This document shows positions 1 through 5,211 of a DNA stretch of 5,558 bases, one piece after another (positions within the stretch are counted from its first letter, which is position 1; the number at the start of each line of letters is the position of its first letter). The translations under genes were made by a program, and so were the position numbers. Source of the stretch: Desulfoprunum sp. (GTDB lineage Bacteria > Desulfobacterota > Desulfobulbia > Desulfobulbales > Desulfocapsaceae); the NCBI GenBank assembly GCA_030696435.1, contig JAUYSF010000196.1:1-5558 (forward strand). Reading direction: 5' to 3'. Below the pieces are notes generated by a model, which searched no databases, had not been told where the DNA came from, and saw nothing but the letters and a program-made list of their open reading frames with translations.

Positions 1-234
1 GGTTGTTGGAAAAGGGAAATCAATTATAGAAAACCATATAATACTTTAATAACTTTTTAAAGAAATAACTCGCTCGCAGGATATACTTTATGGGGTAGGA
101 GGAGAATGCGGGGAGGAGATGGCAGAGGTGGAGGGAAGATGCGGCGGATGTTGTTTTTCCCGATAAAGTGCTGTAGTCTTCCCTGGTTGGCAACGTATTC
201 AGATCAAAAATATCCTATTTCATATGTGTTCGTG
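1..234 (+). other. Leader region upstream of plsY (no gene assigned)
   Basis: The first ~90 bases are AT-rich and contain a perfect TATAAT at 37-42 with no convincing -35 partner. They also hold two short direct repeats: ATACTTTA at 41-48 and 83-90, and AATAACT at 48-54 and 64-70. From 92 to about 150 the plus strand becomes strongly purine- and G-rich, with many GG/GGGG runs, including an AGGAGG at 97-102 just before an ATG at 106. The plsY frame is open from 106, but residues encoded at 106-234 resemble nothing in PlsY. A second promoter candidate, TTGGCA (187-192), 18 bases, TATCCT (211-216), would give a very short leader before the start at 235. All promoter calls here are weak. Confidence 0.3.
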
Positions 235-846
235 ATGATGACACTCCAGAGTATTCTTTTTTTCGGCGGCAGTTATTTGCTTGGCGCGATCCCGTTTGGG
301 CTTATTGTAAGCAAAATGGTGGGGATTGATGTGCGCCAGGAGGGCAGCCGCAATATCGGCGCGACGAATGTTAGTCGCGTCTTGGGAAAGAAGCTGGGAT
401 TGTTGACCCTGGTCTGCGACGGCCTGAAAGGATATCTGCCGATGCTGGCAGCCGCCCATTTCCTGCCCGAGCAGGGCCAGAAGGAACTGCTGGTCTGCCT
501 CTGCGGCATTATAGCCGTCCTCGGTCATATGTTTTCCGTCTATCTGGGCTTCAAGGGTGGCAAGGGGGTGGCGACCAGCCTCGGGGTCTTTCTCTTTCTC
601 TCACCACCGGCGATAGGCATCAGTCTGATTGTCTTTATCGCCTCGGTTGCCATTTCCGGTTTCGTCTCGGTGGGTTCGCTTTTGGCCGCAGGCCTAATTC
701 CGCTCTGGCTCTGGCTCCTGGGGGCTTCTTCTGTTGTTGTCCTGACTGCGGCGGTTGTCGCGACCCTTATCTGGATCAAACATTATGAAAATATAGTGAG
801 GCTGTTGCAGGGGCGGGAAAAAAGCTGGAAAACCGGGAAAAAATAA
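235..846 (+). CDS. plsY: Glycerol-3-phosphate acyltransferase PlsY
   Basis: This is an integral membrane enzyme that transfers the acyl group of acyl-phosphate (made by PlsX) to glycerol 3-phosphate, giving 1-acyl-glycerol 3-phosphate, the first step of bacterial phospholipid synthesis. From the start at 235 it is 203 residues, the usual family length. The three conserved cytoplasmic motifs are present: GSRNIGATN at 37-45, FKGGKGVAT at 106-114 and HYENIVRLLQGRE at 183-195. They are separated by hydrophobic stretches that fit the five-helix PlsY topology. The C-terminus is lysine-rich. The ATG at 235 (or the adjacent ATG at 238) was chosen because the known PlsY N-terminus begins just before the first membrane helix (LQSILFFGG). 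Neither ATG has a clear ribosome binding site, whereas the frame stays open back to ATGs at 106, 139 and 148 behind purine-rich sequence, so an extended N-terminus cannot be excluded. Function is secure; the start is not. Confidence 0.93.
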   Translation: MMTLQSILFFGGSYLLGAIPFGLIVSKMVGIDVRQEGSRNIGATNVSRVLGKKLGLLTLVCDGLKGYLPMLAAAHFLPEQGQKELLVCLCGIIAVLGHMFSVYLGFKGGKGVATSLGVFLFLSPPAIGISLIVFIASVAISGFVSVGSLLAAGLIPLWLWLLGASSVVVLTAAVVATLIWIKHYENIVRLLQGREKSWKTGKK

Positions 847-887
847 GAGACAGCCACGGCGACACAGCAGCTGGATGGTGGGGGTGC

Positions 888-1034
888 TTATTCTTCGGAT
901 TTTGATTGCTGCTCGGCTACGATCTGGGAGAACAGTTCGCAGTATTCTTTGATCAACTGTTTGCGTTCCGCCGGTTCAAGCCTGAAGTAGATCGGGCTGA
1001 GCATGAGTATCTGGACTGCTTCTCTGGGAGTCAT
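888..1034 (-). CDS. Small conserved-looking protein of unknown function (48 aa)
   Basis: This short minus-strand frame encodes 48 residues beginning MTPREAVQILML and continuing SPIYFRLEPAERKQLIKEY, then a Glu/Gln/Lys/Ser-rich tail ending SKSEE. It looks like a real small soluble protein: mostly helix-forming, highly charged, no membrane segment, one Cys. An in-frame ATG two codons upstream (1040) would have GGAAGG only two bases before it. The ATG at 1034 has the same GGAAGG eight bases upstream, so 1034 is preferred. The gene converges on plsY (42 bases between stop codons, no clear terminator) and is divergent from galM. The MTP-x-EA...SP-x-YFR pattern reminds me of short uncharacterised deltaproteobacterial proteins, but I cannot name a family and assign no function. 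Confidence 0.68.
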   Translation of the reverse strand: MTPREAVQILMLSPIYFRLEPAERKQLIKEYCELFSQIVAEQQSKSEE

Positions 1035-1088
1035 GACCATATCCTTCCGTGGTGTGGTATTTCCATTTCACACTGTATCGGCATAAAC

Positions 1089-1160
1089 GCTAATAATCTT
1101 TATCAGAGAGCCTGTTTTCTGTAAAGAAATATTATTAATAATCTCACGGCTTGCTAATAA
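1089..1160. repeat. AT-rich repeat cluster in the divergent intergenic region
   Basis: Between the 48-aa gene and galM there is a perfect 12-bp palindrome ATTATTAATAAT at 1131-1142. Its right half is part of a direct repeat TAATAATCT at 1091-1099 and 1136-1144. A second direct repeat, GCTAATAA, lies at 1089-1096 and 1153-1160. The cluster sits where divergent promoters would be, so operator sites are possible, but AT-rich sequence produces such repeats readily and no known binding-site consensus is met. Confidence 0.3.
1097..1125 (-). promoter_or_regulatory. Candidate sigma70-type promoter for the 48-aa gene
   Basis: On the minus strand TTTACA (1125-1120) is followed after 17 bases by TAAAGA (1102-1097), about 60 bases upstream of the start at 1034. 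The -35 is good and the -10 matches the consensus at only three of six positions. The AT-rich context makes chance matches easy, so this is a weak call. Confidence 0.25.
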
Positions 1161-1172
1161 AGCTCTAGTTAT

Positions 1173-2225
1173 ATGGCAGGAAAAAGATGCGGGGAGGCAG
1201 CGGCTCAGGAAATGGCGCTGTACACCTTGAGCAACACCACAGGGAGCGAGGTGTCGATTGCCACTCTCGGCGGGACGGTGATCTCATTGAAGATACCCGA
1301 CAGAGAGGGCCGGATCGGTGATGTGGTCCTGGGTTTTCAACGGCTTGACGACTATCTCTGGCCGCATCCCTATCTCGGCTGTCTGATTGGCAGATACTGC
1401 AACCGAATTGCCGGTGGCCGTTTCATCCTGCACGGAACTGAATACTATCTTAGCCAAAATGCTGGTTCGGATCACCTCCACGGCGGATTGCGCGGCTTTG
1501 ACAAGGTTGTGTGGGATGCCGGTCCGGTCGGAGATAGGCAGGAACTTGCGTTGCACTATCTCAGCCACGATGGTGAAGAGGGCTATCCGGGCAATCTGCA
1601 GGTGCGGGTGATTTTCAGGCTGACCGAGGACAACTGCCTGGTCATTGAGTATGCTGCCGAGACTGATGCTGCCACTGTTGTCAATCTTAGCCACCACGGC
1701 TATTTCAACCTCGGGTACGGTGAGGACATCCTCGATCACCATCTGATGGTGGCGGCATCCTCCTTCACGGTGATAGATAAAGCTTCCCTTCCCACCGGTG
1801 AGATACGGCCGGTGGCCGGGACTTGCCTTGATGTGCGTGATTCAAAGCAGATAGGCGCGATCCTGGCCGGGCATTCTGACGAACTGCGGCAAGGCGGGCT
1901 GGATCATAACTATGTCCTTGACCGTCCGACCGAGGGGCTTTGTCTTGCGGCGAGCCTCTATGCCCCTGATTCAGGGAGACGGATGCAGGTATATACCACC
2001 GAACCGGGCCTACAGGTCTATACGGGGAATCATCTGGCGGGGGATAGAGTAGGCAAAGGTGACCGAGCCTACGGCAGACATGCAGGCATCTGTCTTGAGG
2101 CCCAGCATTTTCCCGATTCCCCGAACCAACCCGATTTTCCCTCCGTCATCCTGCATCCAGGTGAAGTCTACCGACAGACGACGATCTACCAGTTCGATAT
2201 CGCAGAAGAGGAAGAGAAATGCTGA
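1173..2225 (+). CDS. galM: Aldose 1-epimerase (galactose mutarotase)
   Basis: The enzyme interconverts alpha and beta anomers of galactose, glucose and related aldoses, feeding the Leloir pathway, and belongs to the GalM beta-sandwich fold. The 350-residue product is full length for the family. Visible signatures in order are GRYCNRI at 73-79 (sugar-binding Arg); HLHGG with His103 matching the first catalytic histidine; NLSHHGYFNL at 171-180 with His175 matching the second; GGLDHNY with Asp244; and CLEAQHFPDSPN with Glu309 as the likely catalytic base. The usual Asn before the second catalytic His is His174 here, a variant that should not disturb the core. The start at 1173 is the first possible one (an in-frame stop lies at 1158) but has no evident ribosome binding site. 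An alternative ATG at 1212 has AGGAA touching it and would remove part of the first beta strand. No other galactose gene is in the window. The stop overlaps the start of a broken oxidoreductase gene. Confidence 0.95.
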   Translation: MAGKRCGEAAAQEMALYTLSNTTGSEVSIATLGGTVISLKIPDREGRIGDVVLGFQRLDDYLWPHPYLGCLIGRYCNRIAGGRFILHGTEYYLSQNAGSDHLHGGLRGFDKVVWDAGPVGDRQELALHYLSHDGEEGYPGNLQVRVIFRLTEDNCLVIEYAAETDAATVVNLSHHGYFNLGYGEDILDHHLMVAASSFTVIDKASLPTGEIRPVAGTCLDVRDSKQIGAILAGHSDELRQGGLDHNYVLDRPTEGLCLAASLYAPDSGRRMQVYTTEPGLQVYTGNHLAGDRVGKGDRAYGRHAGICLEAQHFPDSPNQPDFPSVILHPGEVYRQTTIYQFDIAEEEEKC

Positions 2226-2299
2226 AGGCCATCAGGATAAATGCCTTCGGTGGACCTGAAATGTTCAAAAAAGAGTCGTCTTTGATTCAGAGACCTTGA
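2219..2299 (+). pseudogene. 5' remnant of a quinone oxidoreductase / zinc-type alcohol dehydrogenase gene
   Basis: An ATG overlaps the galM stop (ATGCTGA) and is preceded by GAGGAAG at 2208-2214, so translation would be coupled to galM. The encoded start MLKAIRINAFGGPEMF matches the typical N-terminus of the quinone oxidoreductase (zeta-crystallin-like, medium-chain dehydrogenase) family, in which MKAI-x-I-x-x-FGGPEVL is common. A stop codon at 2297-2299 ends the frame after 26 residues, before any GroES-like or Rossmann domain. None of the three forward frames downstream restores recognisable family sequence before the convergent gene at 2407. I read it as the surviving 5' end of a gene whose body was lost by deletion or rearrangement. 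The resemblance covers only about 14 residues, so coincidence remains possible. Confidence 0.55.
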
Positions 2300-2406
2300 T
2301 CAGTGCCAGTGTCTTTCTCTTACCGGGCGACTGCGCCTCATCTTCCGTCTTGATCATCAGGTTATGGCGAAAGTGCTGAAGTTGTTGCCGAGAGATTCCG
2401 TGGCTC

Positions 2407-2736
2407 TCAGAGAATGTCGTCTTCTTTCAGTTGCTCTTCCTGCATTTTGTGTCGTACACTCTTGCGCTCATAGAGCTTCTGCCTGGCCTCTTCTGGTAGA
2501 TCCTTGAAGAGGATTAAATTTTTCTGTACCAGCAGGTCAATCAGGTCATCGAGGATGCGTATTGCACCTGTATCCAGTTGAGTCAGCAGGTTTTCAAAGG
2601 GCAACATGGCCTCTGATCCGGAGAGAAATTCTGCCAGATCCGTGCAGCTCAACCTCTCTTTTCCCCTTGCCGAACTGTCTGTGATTTTTCTGATGGCGAC
2701 GATGACGCCGCTGGCATCCCTTTCTGCATAGAGCAT
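2407..2736 (-). CDS. Conserved 109-aa protein of the 'tryptophan synthase beta-like' family, function unknown
   Basis: The ATG at 2736 has GAGG six bases upstream. The frame also opens at a GTG (2748), but that codon forms part of this ribosome binding site. The product begins MLYAERDASGVIVAI, a short beta-type start. The middle is LAEFLSGSE, and the most telling part is the block DTGAIRILDDLIDLLVQK followed by NLILFKDLPEEARQKLYERK, ending in a charged Lys/Glu/Asp tail. That block resembles a family of ~100-residue proteobacterial proteins (pattern IR-x-L-x-DLID-x-L...I-x-F-TDLP-x-AA-x-KL) that databases often label 'tryptophan synthase subunit beta-like'. The label is misleading: no PLP-enzyme fold could fit in this length and no catalytic motif is visible. 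It is probably a soluble, largely helical protein. It stands alone, convergent with galM and divergent from the transposase remnant. A TATAAA at 2774-2769 could be its -10 box, without a clear -35. Confidence 0.75.
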   Translation of the reverse strand: MLYAERDASGVIVAIRKITDSSARGKERLSCTDLAEFLSGSEAMLPFENLLTQLDTGAIRILDDLIDLLVQKNLILFKDLPEEARQKLYERKSVRHKMQEEQLKEDDIL

Positions 2737-2778
2737 TCTTTTCCTCACTTTCAGTTGAGATGTGTTTATTTATAAGCC

Positions 2779-2803
2779 TCTTCCGCAGAAATCTGTGGGA
2801 AGA
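2779..2803. repeat. Imperfect hairpin, possible insertion-sequence end
   Basis: TCTTCC (2779-2784) pairs with GGAAGA (2798-2803) and CAGA (2786-2789) with TCTG (2792-2795), leaving a two-base loop and a small internal bulge. It lies about 80 bases before the transposase-like start at 2884. Subterminal imperfect palindromes at this position fit an ISL3-type left end, but I found no matching inverted copy downstream, so the element boundary is inference. Confidence 0.35.
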
Positions 2804-2883
2804 TGTTAAAATAAGAACATTGCCACCCGTGGTGGATTTGATGGTTTTTCTGAGAAAACATCAGCCCCCTCAAAGGAGAAGCA

Positions 2884-3039
2884 ATGCTTATCAAAACATT
2901 ACTGAACAAGGCCGAACGTTTCAAGTCATTCATTTGCCGCGACATCAGATTGACGACCGTGAATGGCGCCGATGCACTGTACTGTCTCGTCGCTGCTCGC
3001 TTGCCTTCTCGTTTTCATCTTGATTTAAAAATGGAATAA
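2884..3039 (+). pseudogene. 5' remnant of an ISL3-family-like transposase
   Basis: AAAGGAG stands just before ATG at 2884 and opens a 51-codon frame. Its first part, MLIKTLLNKAERFKSFICRD followed by IRLTTVNGADALYCLVAARLPSR, resembles the N-terminus of ISL3-type transposases (pattern M-x-x-KT-x-LN...KSFVYG...L-x-V-x-x-R-x-x-SR, followed by a CxxC zinc finger). The zinc finger, helix-turn-helix and DDE catalytic domain are all absent: after PSR the sequence runs FHLDLKME to a stop at 3037-3039. A full protein of this family would be around 400 residues. The fragment is therefore a truncated or decayed insertion-sequence gene. It could instead be an intact 51-residue protein of unknown role, since the ribosome binding site is good. 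Family assignment rests on a remembered N-terminal pattern. Confidence 0.5.
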
Positions 3040-3114
3040 CAGCAAACCTGAGTGTCTGGCATACAGCCAATGAGACTGTTCGGGCAGGGCCGGAGGAGAG
3101 GTGTTTTTTGCCTG

Positions 3115-3142
3115 TTGATTCTGTGCATTTGTGTGATAGAAT
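3115..3142 (+). promoter_or_regulatory. Promoter of rbr
   Basis: TTGATT (3115-3120), 16 bases, then TAGAAT (3137-3142), with TG at 3134-3135 giving an extended -10. Transcription would start near 3149, about 40 bases before the rbr start codon. This is the best promoter match in the window. Confidence 0.6.
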
Positions 3143-3153
3143 GGACCTGTGTC

Positions 3154-3167
3154 GTTATCATAATAAC
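3154..3167. promoter_or_regulatory. Candidate PerR/Fur-type operator of rbr
   Basis: GTTATCATAATAAC is a 14-bp near-palindrome (arms GTTAT/ATAAC) just downstream of the predicted transcription start. It resembles the TTATnATnATAA core of peroxide-regulator boxes. Rubrerythrin genes of Desulfovibrio belong to PerR regulons, so repression relieved by peroxide would make sense. No regulator gene is in the window; assignment to PerR is inference. Confidence 0.45.
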
Positions 3168-3190
3168 TCAAAAAGGGAGGATGAACCATC

Positions 3191-3766
3191 ATGGCAAGTC
3201 TTAAAGGGACCCAGACCGAAAAGAATATCCTGACTGCTTTCTGTGGCGAGTCACAGGCCCGTAACAAGTATACCTATTTCGCTGCTCAGGCCAAAAAAGA
3301 CGGCTTTGTCCAGATTCAGCACATCTTCGAGGAGACTTCTGACCAGGAAAAGGAGCATGCCAAACGGCTGTTCAAACTCCTTGAGGGGGGCGAGGTGGAG
3401 ATAACCGCTGCCTTTCCGGCTGGGGTGATCGGTACGACCATGGAGAACCTCAAAGAGGCGGCAGCCGGTGAGAATTATGAGCACACCACCATGTATCCGG
3501 GCTTTGCCGTTACGGCTCGGGCTGAGGGCTTTCCTCATATCGCCTATATCTTCGAGGCCATTGCCGTAGCCGAGAAGCAGCATGAGAAACGTTATAAGGC
3601 CCTGATGGCCAATATCGAGGCAGGGCGGGTCTTCACCAGGAAAGAAAAAGCGACCTGGCGCTGCCGCAACTGCGGTTACCTGCATGAAGGCGAATCAGCC
3701 CCCGAGATGTGCGCGGCCTGCGCCCATCCGAAGGCCCATTTCGAACTGCTGGCTGAGAACTGGTAA
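3191..3766 (+). CDS. rbr: Rubrerythrin
   Basis: This cytoplasmic non-haem iron protein reduces hydrogen peroxide to water in anaerobes, taking electrons through its rubredoxin domain from NAD(P)H-dependent partners. The N-terminal ferritin-like four-helix domain (about 1-146) carries the diiron ligands expected for the family: Glu20 in GESQARNKY, Glu53 and His56 in EKEH, Glu94 and Glu97 in GENYE, and Glu128 and His131 in AEKQH. The C-terminal rubredoxin domain (about 153-191) binds one iron through Cys158/Cys161 and Cys174/Cys177. The length of 191 residues, the [15 protein letters not shown] start and the [10 protein letters not shown] end match the Desulfovibrio vulgaris protein as I recall it. 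AGGGAGG at 3174-3180 lies ten bases before the ATG. An ATG at 3181 opens only a seven-codon frame and is not the start. The gene is probably monocistronic, with its own promoter and operator upstream and a strong hairpin downstream. Confidence 0.97.
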   Translation: MASLKGTQTEKNILTAFCGESQARNKYTYFAAQAKKDGFVQIQHIFEETSDQEKEHAKRLFKLLEGGEVEITAAFPAGVIGTTMENLKEAAAGENYEHTTMYPGFAVTARAEGFPHIAYIFEAIAVAEKQHEKRYKALMANIEAGRVFTRKEKATWRCRNCGYLHEGESAPEMCAACAHPKAHFELLAENW

Positions 3767-3786
3767 TCCGTCGAGAGAGGTTGATC

Positions 3787-3823
3787 TGCCTACACGGGGT
3801 TTTTCACAAGCTCCGTGTAGGCA
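3787..3823. terminator. Strong hairpin after rbr, possible bidirectional terminator
   Basis: TGCCTACACGG (3787-3797) is perfectly complementary to CCGTGTAGGCA (3813-3823). The stem can be extended inward by G-T and G-C pairs, leaving a loop of about 11 bases that contains TTTTT. It begins 20 bases after the rbr stop and lies just beyond the stop of the minus-strand frame ending at 3836, as expected for a shared barrier. No T-run follows the stem on either strand, so it is not a classical intrinsic terminator and may instead protect the rbr mRNA 3' end. Confidence 0.5.
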
Positions 3824-3835
3824 AGTGAGGTGGAA

Positions 3836-4189
3836 TCAAGAGAGGGGCAATCTGGCCATGGGGCGGCTGGATGGGTTCCGGAGGTTGTTTGTCGACGAGG
3901 TGGTTACCGGAGGCTGGGTAATCTGGTCGTGTCTGACAGAAACATTATCCCTTTGAAGAGGTTCCCGCCCTACCAGGTCAGAGCAGTGGAAAAAGACATA
4001 CCAGTCGCTCCTCTGCGGTGCCTGGGCCTTTGATACAAGGCCACCTCTGCTTTGGGCAAAGACACCCGATTTGTTTAAGGGCCTGACGCTTTCATTCCAC
4101 CATGTATCTATACGTGCAGATGCGGTCCACACCAAATCGACAGCACACATGGTCAACACGAATTCCGTAAAATACAGACTCAGTTCCAT
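3836..4189 (-). CDS. Hypothetical protein (117 aa), possibly only partly real
   Basis: I do not recognise this gene. An ATG at 4189 is preceded by AGGAGGTGG (4201-4193), with six bases between AGGAGG and the start; this is the strongest ribosome binding site in the window. The first 40 residues (MELSLYFTEFVLTMCAVDLV, then WTASARIDTWWNESVRPLNK) look protein-like and amphipathic, with one Cys and three Trp. The helix carries Glu9 and Asp18, so a membrane span is doubtful. From about residue 41 to the end the sequence is rich in Ser, Arg, Pro and Gln without any motif, like out-of-frame sequence, and the original gene may have been shorter before a frameshift. It lies 135 bases downstream of the usp gene on the same strand and ends next to the hairpin shared with rbr. 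The open frame continues upstream to 4282 without a comparable ribosome binding site. If this is not a gene, about 550 bases between rbr and the usp gene hold nothing else I can name beyond short hairpins (GGCCTT/AAGGCC at 4025-4042 and CTTTG/CAAAG at 4050-4061). Confidence 0.35.
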   Translation of the reverse strand: MELSLYFTEFVLTMCAVDLVWTASARIDTWWNESVRPLNKSGVFAQSRGGLVSKAQAPQRSDWYVFFHCSDLVGREPLQRDNVSVRHDQITQPPVTTSSTNNLRNPSSRPMARLPLS

Positions 4190-4196
4190 AATCCAC

Positions 4197-4251
4197 CTCC
4201 TCATTGGGAGATCATCGGAGAGAACTGATTGTTTCCCTCCCCTAATCTCCG
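4197..4251 (-). promoter_or_regulatory. Possible alternative-pairing leader before the 117-aa frame
   Basis: In the minus-strand transcript GGAGAT (4250-4245) can pair with ATCTCC (4212-4207), while the overlapping CGGAGA (4251-4246) can pair with TCTCCG (4221-4216). The CTCC within the ATCTCC arm (4210-4207) can also pair with the GGAG of the ribosome binding site (4200-4197) across a six-base loop. These pairings exclude each other, so the leader could switch between exposing and masking the start. A 16-codon frame (4292-4242, beginning MKINATKWLF) ends immediately after the GGAGAT arm. All stems are short (4-6 bp), so this is speculative. Confidence 0.2.
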
Positions 4252-4324
4252 GATTGCATCCTGAACAGCCATTTCGTTGCATTGATCTTCATGCTTGGAG
4301 CGGTCTTTTCAACTGGAAAAACCC

Positions 4325-5209
4325 TCAGGCCAGATCACGGATGCCATTACAACCCAATTTTTTCACGACTAGAGTGGGGAGCAAAGAGAGTGCCGCCACT
4401 CGCTCTACCACGCTTCCCATGAGGATGCGGGCAAGAGCTGTACGTCCATAAGCTCCTAGGACAATCAGCTGAATTTTTTTTTCTTCACTGTACTTCACAA
4501 TATTTTCATAGGGCGAACCTTCACGAAGCTCTGTGATGACCGGCACACCCAATTTTTCGCCCTGACCGGCCAGAACCTGCAGGGCGGTAAAGTTTTTATG
4601 CCGTGCCTGATCGAGCACGCCGTACAGCAGACTGCGATCGACAGGGACATCAAGGACGGTGAGTGCGTGTACCTCGCCGCCATAACTGAGAGCCAGATCA
4701 AGTGCGCGCTGTCCTGCCTCCATACTGTATTTTGAGCCGTCCAATCCCACCAAAATGCTGGCAAAATTGACTTCCCCGTTTTCGGGAATCAGCAGTACAT
4801 CGCAGGGGCTCAGTCCGATGATCTTTGCGGCAGTTTGCCCGAGAAATACCCGCTTGAGATACGAACGTCTGTGATATCCCATGAGCAGGAGACCAGCCCC
4901 TTCTTCTTCTGCCAAAGCGACAATCTCTTCAACCGGGTCTCCCACTCGGTGGACAGTACGTACAGATTGCCCGAGTGATTCTGAGGTCTTTACAGCATCC
5001 TCAAGACAATTTTTGAAAGGCAAACTCATCTGTTCATTGGCATCGGACATTTTCCAGCGATTCATGTTGCCTTCATATCGAGGGGTCACCGAGACGGCAA
5101 CCAATTTGGCCTGCATGGACGCCGCTAAGCGGAGGGCCTGGAGAAATGCCGACTGACTTGCTGGGCTAGGGTCAATAGCTACCAGGATGGTTTTGACTGT
5201 ATTCGACAT
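4325..5209 (-). CDS. Universal stress protein, tandem UspA domains
   Basis: This is a cytoplasmic 294-residue protein with two UspA-type alpha/beta domains, roughly 3-142 and 148-286. Each opens with the family beta strand and Asp (TILVAIDPS with Asp13; SILVGLDGS with Asp157). Domain 2 has the ATP-binding signature G-x2-G-x9-G-S intact (Gly252, Gly255, Gly265, Ser266 in LGAYGRTALARILMGS). In domain 1 the equivalent stretch, MGYHRRSYLKRVFLGQ, has Arg114 in place of the second Gly and Gln125 in place of Ser/Thr, so this domain probably binds nucleotide poorly or not at all. The ATG at 5209 was chosen because GAGG lies six bases upstream and the first beta strand follows at once. The frame is open to 5308, but that part overlaps the permease gene. 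Only two bases separate the permease stop from this start, so the two are very likely co-translated. The exact stress sensed cannot be read from sequence. Confidence 0.93.
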   Translation of the reverse strand: MSNTVKTILVAIDPSPASQSAFLQALRLAASMQAKLVAVSVTPRYEGNMNRWKMSDANEQMSLPFKNCLEDAVKTSESLGQSVRTVHRVGDPVEEIVALAEEEGAGLLLMGYHRRSYLKRVFLGQTAAKIIGLSPCDVLLIPENGEVNFASILVGLDGSKYSMEAGQRALDLALSYGGEVHALTVLDVPVDRSLLYGVLDQARHKNFTALQVLAGQGEKLGVPVITELREGSPYENIVKYSEEKKIQLIVLGAYGRTALARILMGSVVERVAALSLLPTLVVKKLGCNGIRDLA

Positions 5210-5211
5210 AA

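Noticed and set aside
1284..1742. Minus-strand open frame of 152 codons
   Set aside because: It is antisense inside galM and reflects galM codon bias; no protein family is visible.
2270..2360. Minus-strand 30-codon frame beginning MIKTEDEAQSPG
   Set aside because: It has no ribosome binding site and no recognisable family. It overlaps the oxidoreductase remnant and is too short to support.
2385..2412. GAGAG/CTCTC inverted repeat near the convergent gene ends as a terminator
   Set aside because: It is only a 5-bp stem, has no T-run on either strand, and overlaps the stop region of the 109-aa gene.
2760..3023. Plus-strand open frame of 87 codons
   Set aside because: It is in a different frame from the transposase-like peptide, lacks a ribosome binding site, and shows no motif.
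3251..3685. Minus-strand open frame of 144 codons
   Set aside because: It lies entirely antisense inside rbr, whose own frame is unmistakable.
4025..4061. Two small hairpins (GGCCTT/AAGGCC and CTTTG/CAAAG) as an RNA gene
   Set aside because: The stems of 5-6 bp have no conserved loop or wider fold; nothing resembles a tRNA, riboswitch or known small RNA.
4071..4451. Plus-strand open frame of 126 codons
   Set aside because: It has no ribosome binding site or recognisable motif and runs antisense into the clear 3' end of the universal stress protein gene.
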